From positions 1 through 10,114 of the forward strand of contig JALWSJ010000448.1 of NCBI GenBank assembly GCA_026993705.1: a stretch of 10,114 nt of DNA, written 5' to 3'. The DNA is from Flavobacteriales bacterium. GTDB lineage: Bacteria > Bacteroidota > Bacteroidia > Flavobacteriales_D > Parvicellaceae. Positions 7,654 to 10,114 of the stretch are shown here, piece by piece (position 1 is the first letter of the stretch; every line of letters begins with the position of its first letter). Both the position numbers and the translations under genes were made by a program. Below the pieces are notes generated by a model. It was given only the letters and a program-made list of their open reading frames with translations, was not told the DNA's origin and did not search any database.

Positions 7654-8326
7654 TAATTGGAAGAAAGATGAAGATGCAAAATCATGGTTAAAAATCATGG
7701 GGTATGTTCTTTCTGATATTGATTTCGTTAAAGCAATAATACTATCAGGATATAAAGCAGACGTTCAGGTTCAGGTATCAATTAAAATGAAAAAAGCAAT
7801 TGATGTTGAAAATTTACAGGTTAAGTTAGTGAGTAATCTGAGAGGGTTTAATCAAATAGATAAGAGATGGGTCGATAAGTATGTTGAAATGTGGTCAATT
7901 CCAGAAGATGTTGCTAAATTATTAAAGAAATATACAGGAGAACTGAAACCAACGGTTGAAAATCCTGGAGATGAAAGAAGAACTTTTGTAAATGAGTTTA
8001 GTAAAAGGGAGCAAAATGTATTGCTAAAATGGATAAAGGATAATAAGTATCTTATTGTGAACGATATATTAAAAGGGCGTGGTAAATTTTCTGCTGAGTG
8101 GATGCTTGTAGCTTTAAAGGTAGAAAAAAATGCACAATGGGTATTAAAACCAATAAATTTTGTGATTAATTATTTCGGAAATGGAGAAGTTGTGATAACC
8201 AAGAAAGGAAATATTAAAATAGGGAGAATAACGATGCAAAGAAAAGGAGGAGACGGGGGAAGAAAAACAGCACAGATGTTGCAGTTTAAGATTAATCCCG
8301 CTGAATTATTTATGGTAGGTGAATGA
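7574..8326 (+). CDS. Type II restriction endonuclease, HinP1I-like, predicted GCGC
   Basis: A 250-residue PD-(D/E)XK-type endonuclease expected to cut unmethylated GCGC; HinP1I itself cuts G^CGC. It aligns, from memory, with R.HinP1I (247 residues) along its whole length: LGSVTAKNGFKNEKEIA at the N-terminus, LQVKLVSNLRGFNQIDKRW (81-99), LKGRGKFSAEW, and the C-terminal GR-T-QRKGGD-GR-TA-MLQFK region. The active site follows the HinP1I/MspI pattern SD-X18-QXK, seen here as D63, Q82 and K84 with exactly 18 residues between D and Q, but the preceding Ser is Ala62. I chose ATG 7574 because it matches the HinP1I start; an in-frame TTG lies 9 bp earlier. The first 80 nt overlap the methyltransferase gene in another frame, so methyltransferase translation must cross this start. 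It is unrelated in sequence to R.HhaI. Confidence 0.92.
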   Translation: MNKEQMLGSVTAKNGFKNEKEIALKFNNWKKDEDAKSWLKIMGYVLSDIDFVKAIILSGYKADVQVQVSIKMKKAIDVENLQVKLVSNLRGFNQIDKRWVDKYVEMWSIPEDVAKLLKKYTGELKPTVENPGDERRTFVNEFSKREQNVLLKWIKDNKYLIVNDILKGRGKFSAEWMLVALKVEKNAQWVLKPINFVINYFGNGEVVITKKGNIKIGRITMQRKGGDGGRKTAQMLQFKINPAELFMVGE

Positions 8327-8379
8327 TATTTTTATATCTTAAGAATTTAAAATTCACTTTCTCTCCGCTTATTCTCTCC

Positions 8380-8477
8380 GCGTTAGGGATTATTAAGCGA
8401 CTGTGTAAAAAACAGTTGAGTTTTGTTGCTAACGTAAAAAACATTGACAATTTAATAATCATTTGATTATCAGTGTT
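8380..8477 (+). other. Hairpin-rich intergenic stretch following the R-M genes
   Basis: CGTTAG (8381-8386) pairs with CTAACG (8429-8434), enclosing a 7-bp hairpin CGACTGT/ACAGTTG (8398-8404 with 8412-8418, one G-T pair). A second two-part hairpin follows: AACATTG/CAGTGTT (8440-8446 with 8471-8477) around ATAATCA/TGATTAT (8455-8461 with 8464-8470). The opening sequence CCGCGTTAGGGAT (8378-8390) is identical to the start of the element at 8483, so this may be a truncated or variant copy of it. The first hairpin is followed by a T-rich stretch and might also terminate the R-M transcript. The structures were read by eye only. Confidence 0.45.
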
Positions 8478-8484
8478 TCATTCC

Positions 8485-8618
8485 GCGTTAGGGATAGGAA
8501 CGGCATCCTTTTGGGTTGTTGCATACATGCAACCCAAAAGATATAGTGGATAGCCCGACCTTTCACGAGTAAAAAATAGCGGGTGTAACCCCTGTTTTTT
8601 ATTCGTGAAAGGGAACGC
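8485..8618 (+). ncRNA. Structured RNA-like element, three-way junction (Flavo-1-like?)
   Basis: GCGTT (8485-8489) pairs with AACGC (8614-8618) to close a junction with two long arms. The first arm is CTTTTGGGTTG/CAACCCAAAAG (8508-8518 with 8530-8540), whose tip holds the palindrome GTTGCAT-AC-ATGCAAC (8518-8533) as an alternative fold. The second arm is an 18-bp stem with one G-U pair (8559-8576 with 8595-8612), capped by GGGT-GTA-ACCC (8581-8591). The unpaired stretches AGGGATAGGAACGGCAT and ATATAGTGGATAGCCCGA look like the conserved part. From memory, flavobacterial intergenic regions often carry this core with variable arm tips, and it may correspond to the Flavo-1 RNA family of Rfam; I am not sure of that name. 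It ends 25 nt before the next start codon, so it could be a leader of that operon or an independent RNA. Confidence 0.55.
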
Positions 8619-8643
8619 CCAAATATGATAAAAATTAAATGTA

Positions 8644-8919
8644 ATGAATAAAAAAACGAAATTAATTGTCAGTATTGTCTTGGATTTTATAGGCTATTTG
8701 TCTTATGCGTTGCCAGCTATTGGAGAAGGTTTTGACTTGGTCTGGGCTCCAGTTTCTGCGGTAATCTTATACCTAATGTATAAAGGAAAAAAGGGTATGA
8801 TTGGCGGATTGATAGAAGGAGTTGAAGAGTTTTTGCCGTTTACGGATTTTGTGCCTACCTTTACGCTGATGTGGGTGTACACGTATTATTTTGAAAAGAA
8901 AAATAAGCGGATAAACTAA
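8644..8919 (+). CDS. Small integral membrane protein of unknown function
   Basis: A 91-residue protein with two or three membrane segments: about 7-26 (LIVSIVLDFIGYLSYALPAI), about 32-46 (LVWAPVSAVILYLMY) and about 68-83 (ending MWVYTYYF), with a basic tail KKNKR. Acidic and proline residues in or beside the segments (D14, P24, E28, D31, P36, E58, E61, E62, P65, D68, P71) look too regular to be random and suggest a conserved family, but I cannot name it. The gene lies 10 bp before holA and is presumably in the same transcript. The structured element at 8485-8618 lies directly upstream and may shape its expression. No signal peptide cleavage site is evident. Confidence 0.8.
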   Translation: MNKKTKLIVSIVLDFIGYLSYALPAIGEGFDLVWAPVSAVILYLMYKGKKGMIGGLIEGVEEFLPFTDFVPTFTLMWVYTYYFEKKNKRIN

Positions 8920-8929
8920 TCTTCCTGAA

Positions 8930-9934
8930 ATGAAATACGAAGAAATACTGAAAGATTTAAAGCAAAAAAAATACAAGCCAGTCTATTTTTTGCAAGGGGA
9001 TGAGCCTTATTTTATTGATAAGATTACGGATTATATTGCGAATAATGTGTTGGATGAGTCGGAACGAGATTTTAATCAAACAGTGCTTTATGGTCGAGAT
9101 ACTTCGATAACGGATATTATTAATATGGCGAAGCGTTTTCCGATGATGAGTGAATATCAAGTTGTGATTGTAAAAGAAGCTCAAGCTCTGTCAAGGAATA
9201 TTGAATCGTTAAGTGATTATTTAAAGCAAGTTGTTCCTACTACGATTTTGGTTATAGACTACAAGTATAAAAAACTTGATGGAAGAAAAGCCTTGGCGAA
9301 AACCCTAAAAAAGCAGGGGTATTTATTTACGTCTGATAAGATAAAAGATTATAAATTACCTGATTGGATTATAGCTTACTGTAAGTCTCAACAGTTGGAT
9401 ATTACCCCTAAAATAGCGATGACGTTAGGGGAGTATTTGGGAAATGACCTAAATAAGATTGTGAATACTATCGAAAAATTAAAGGTAGTAATGAGTGGCG
9501 AAACGGAAATTACAGATACATTAATTGAGAAAAATGTTGGAATTTCTAAAGAGTACAATACGTTTGAGTTGAATAATGCACTAGGGAATAAAGACGTGTA
9601 TAAGGCAAATTTAATAGCCAATCATTTTGGTCAAAACCCTAAGAATTATCCTTTGGTAGTTACATTGGGTGTTGTTTATGGCTATTTTACAAAGTTGATT
9701 AAATATCACCAGTATGCGGGGAAGATGTCCGATAGGGATTTGGCTCAAAAAATAGGGGTTCATCCCTTTATTTTAAAAGAATATCAAAAAGCTGCTCGGA
9801 ATTATACGATGAATAAAATTGCTCGGATTTTTGGTTATCTTCGTCAGTATGATTTAGCGAGTAAAGGAGTAGGCAATGTATCGACTACGGACGGAGAGTT
9901 ATTGAAAGAATTAATTTATAAAATTTTGCATTGA
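8930..9934 (+). CDS. holA: DNA polymerase III subunit delta
   Basis: A 334-residue delta subunit of the clamp-loader complex, which opens the beta sliding clamp and helps load it on primed DNA during replication. The N-terminal signature of the bacterial family is present (YKPVYFLQGDEPYFIDKI, about 15-32), followed by the pattern of the degenerate AAA+ fold: MAKRFPMMSEYQVVIVKEA at about 66-84 and LVIDYKYKKLDGRKALAK at about 104-121. The C-terminal collar region runs from about 210 to the end (EYNTFELNNALGNKD, then a helical end ELLKELIYKIL). No Walker A motif is present, as expected for delta. Length is normal and the gene looks intact. It starts 10 bp after the membrane-protein gene, and its stop codon overlaps the next start (TGATG), indicating an operon. 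Confidence 0.95.
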   Translation: MKYEEILKDLKQKKYKPVYFLQGDEPYFIDKITDYIANNVLDESERDFNQTVLYGRDTSITDIINMAKRFPMMSEYQVVIVKEAQALSRNIESLSDYLKQVVPTTILVIDYKYKKLDGRKALAKTLKKQGYLFTSDKIKDYKLPDWIIAYCKSQQLDITPKIAMTLGEYLGNDLNKIVNTIEKLKVVMSGETEITDTLIEKNVGISKEYNTFELNNALGNKDVYKANLIANHFGQNPKNYPLVVTLGVVYGYFTKLIKYHQYAGKMSDRDLAQKIGVHPFILKEYQKAARNYTMNKIARIFGYLRQYDLASKGVGNVSTTDGELLKELIYKILH

Positions 9935-10114
9935 TGAAGAATACATTAATAGGCTTTGCTTTGGTATTGGCGTTGGGAATTGTGGCAGTTTATTTTATCA
10001 CGGAAAAAGAAGAAAATCGAAGAAAGTTACCCGTTTTAAGTCCCAATGAGGTAAATCCCGCTTTGGTTGATTCTTCGTTGCAAAATAAAGGTTCGGAACA
10101 TTATATATTGTTTT
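9934..10114 (+). CDS. SCO1/SenC-family protein, N-terminal part (runs off the window)
   Basis: Sixty codons are visible. Residues 3-22 form a membrane anchor or uncleaved signal (NTLIGFALVLALGIVAVYFI), after which comes a charged linker and KLPVLSPNEVNPALVDSSLQ, the segment that precedes the thioredoxin-like domain in Bacteroidota SCO proteins. SCO proteins deliver copper to, or reduce the CuA site of, cytochrome c oxidase at the periplasmic face of the inner membrane. The diagnostic CxxxC and distal His would lie beyond the window, so the call rests on the N-terminal pattern. The ATG shares one base with the holA stop codon, implying translational coupling. Confidence 0.7.
   Translation, partial: MKNTLIGFALVLALGIVAVYFITEKEENRRKLPVLSPNEVNPALVDSSLQNKGSEHYILF

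Noticed and set aside
7560..7660. Frameshift joining methyltransferase and endonuclease into one fusion
   Set aside because: Each protein is complete against its own prototype family, and the nuclease has its own well-placed ATG, so two overlapping genes explain the sequence better than a broken fusion.
6556..8326. A larger defence island, controller protein or Vsr-type repair gene around the R-M pair
   Set aside because: The flanks are an M13 peptidase and a holA operon, no further defence genes are visible, and the gaps do not hold a helix-turn-helix gene.
8378..8618. CRISPR array
   Set aside because: There are only two copies of a 13-bp sequence with one 92-nt spacing and no cas genes, which does not meet the pattern of a CRISPR array.

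Overview
The window comes from an AT-rich member of the Bacteroidota, most likely a flavobacterium. The clues are a large secreted protein ending in a type B (gliding-motility-associated) type IX secretion signal, starts preceded by A-rich sequence rather than Shine-Dalgarno motifs, a kynurenine-pathway dioxygenase, a Bacteroidota-type HolA followed by a SCO-family protein, and two kinds of structured intergenic element of the sort that recur in flavobacterial genomes. I cannot name a genus.

Layout. Positions 1-36 may hold the 5' end of a leftward gene, with a perfect 27-bp palindrome (74-100) in its promoter region. Rightward, 332-862 is 3-hydroxyanthranilate 3,4-dioxygenase (nbaC) with every expected metal ligand. 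A small secreted protein (939-1307) overlaps by 11 bp a 941-residue secreted protein (1297-4122) with Ig/PKD-like repeats and a type B sorting domain. The gap after it holds a roughly 180-bp palindromic, MITE-like element (4148-4327) and a strong intrinsic terminator (4344-4381). A lipoprotein M13 (neprilysin/PepO) zinc peptidase follows (4459-6555).

The accessory part is a type II restriction-modification system at 6574-8326. The methyltransferase resembles M.HhaI along its whole length, including the target-recognition loops. The endonuclease resembles R.HinP1I rather than R.HhaI. Both prototype systems recognise GCGC, so the pair is predicted to cut and protect GCGC. The genes overlap by 80 nt in different frames, and I found no GCGC anywhere in the window by eye. 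No controller gene or mobility gene accompanies them.

The 317-bp gap after the endonuclease is packed with RNA-like structure. It holds a three-way-junction element (8485-8618, possibly the Flavo-1 RNA family) and, 105 nt before it, a second copy of its 5' sequence leading into a smaller hairpin structure. Downstream is a compact housekeeping-type run: a 91-residue membrane protein (8644-8919), DNA polymerase III delta subunit holA (8930-9934), and the start of a SCO1/SenC-family protein overlapping the holA stop codon and running off the window.

The genes do not form a single pathway. Ordinary chromosomal genes flank a compact R-M cassette, and the intergenic repeats are the least explained part. 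I see no wholly new multi-gene system; the best candidates for follow-up are the R-M gene pair and the two structured elements.
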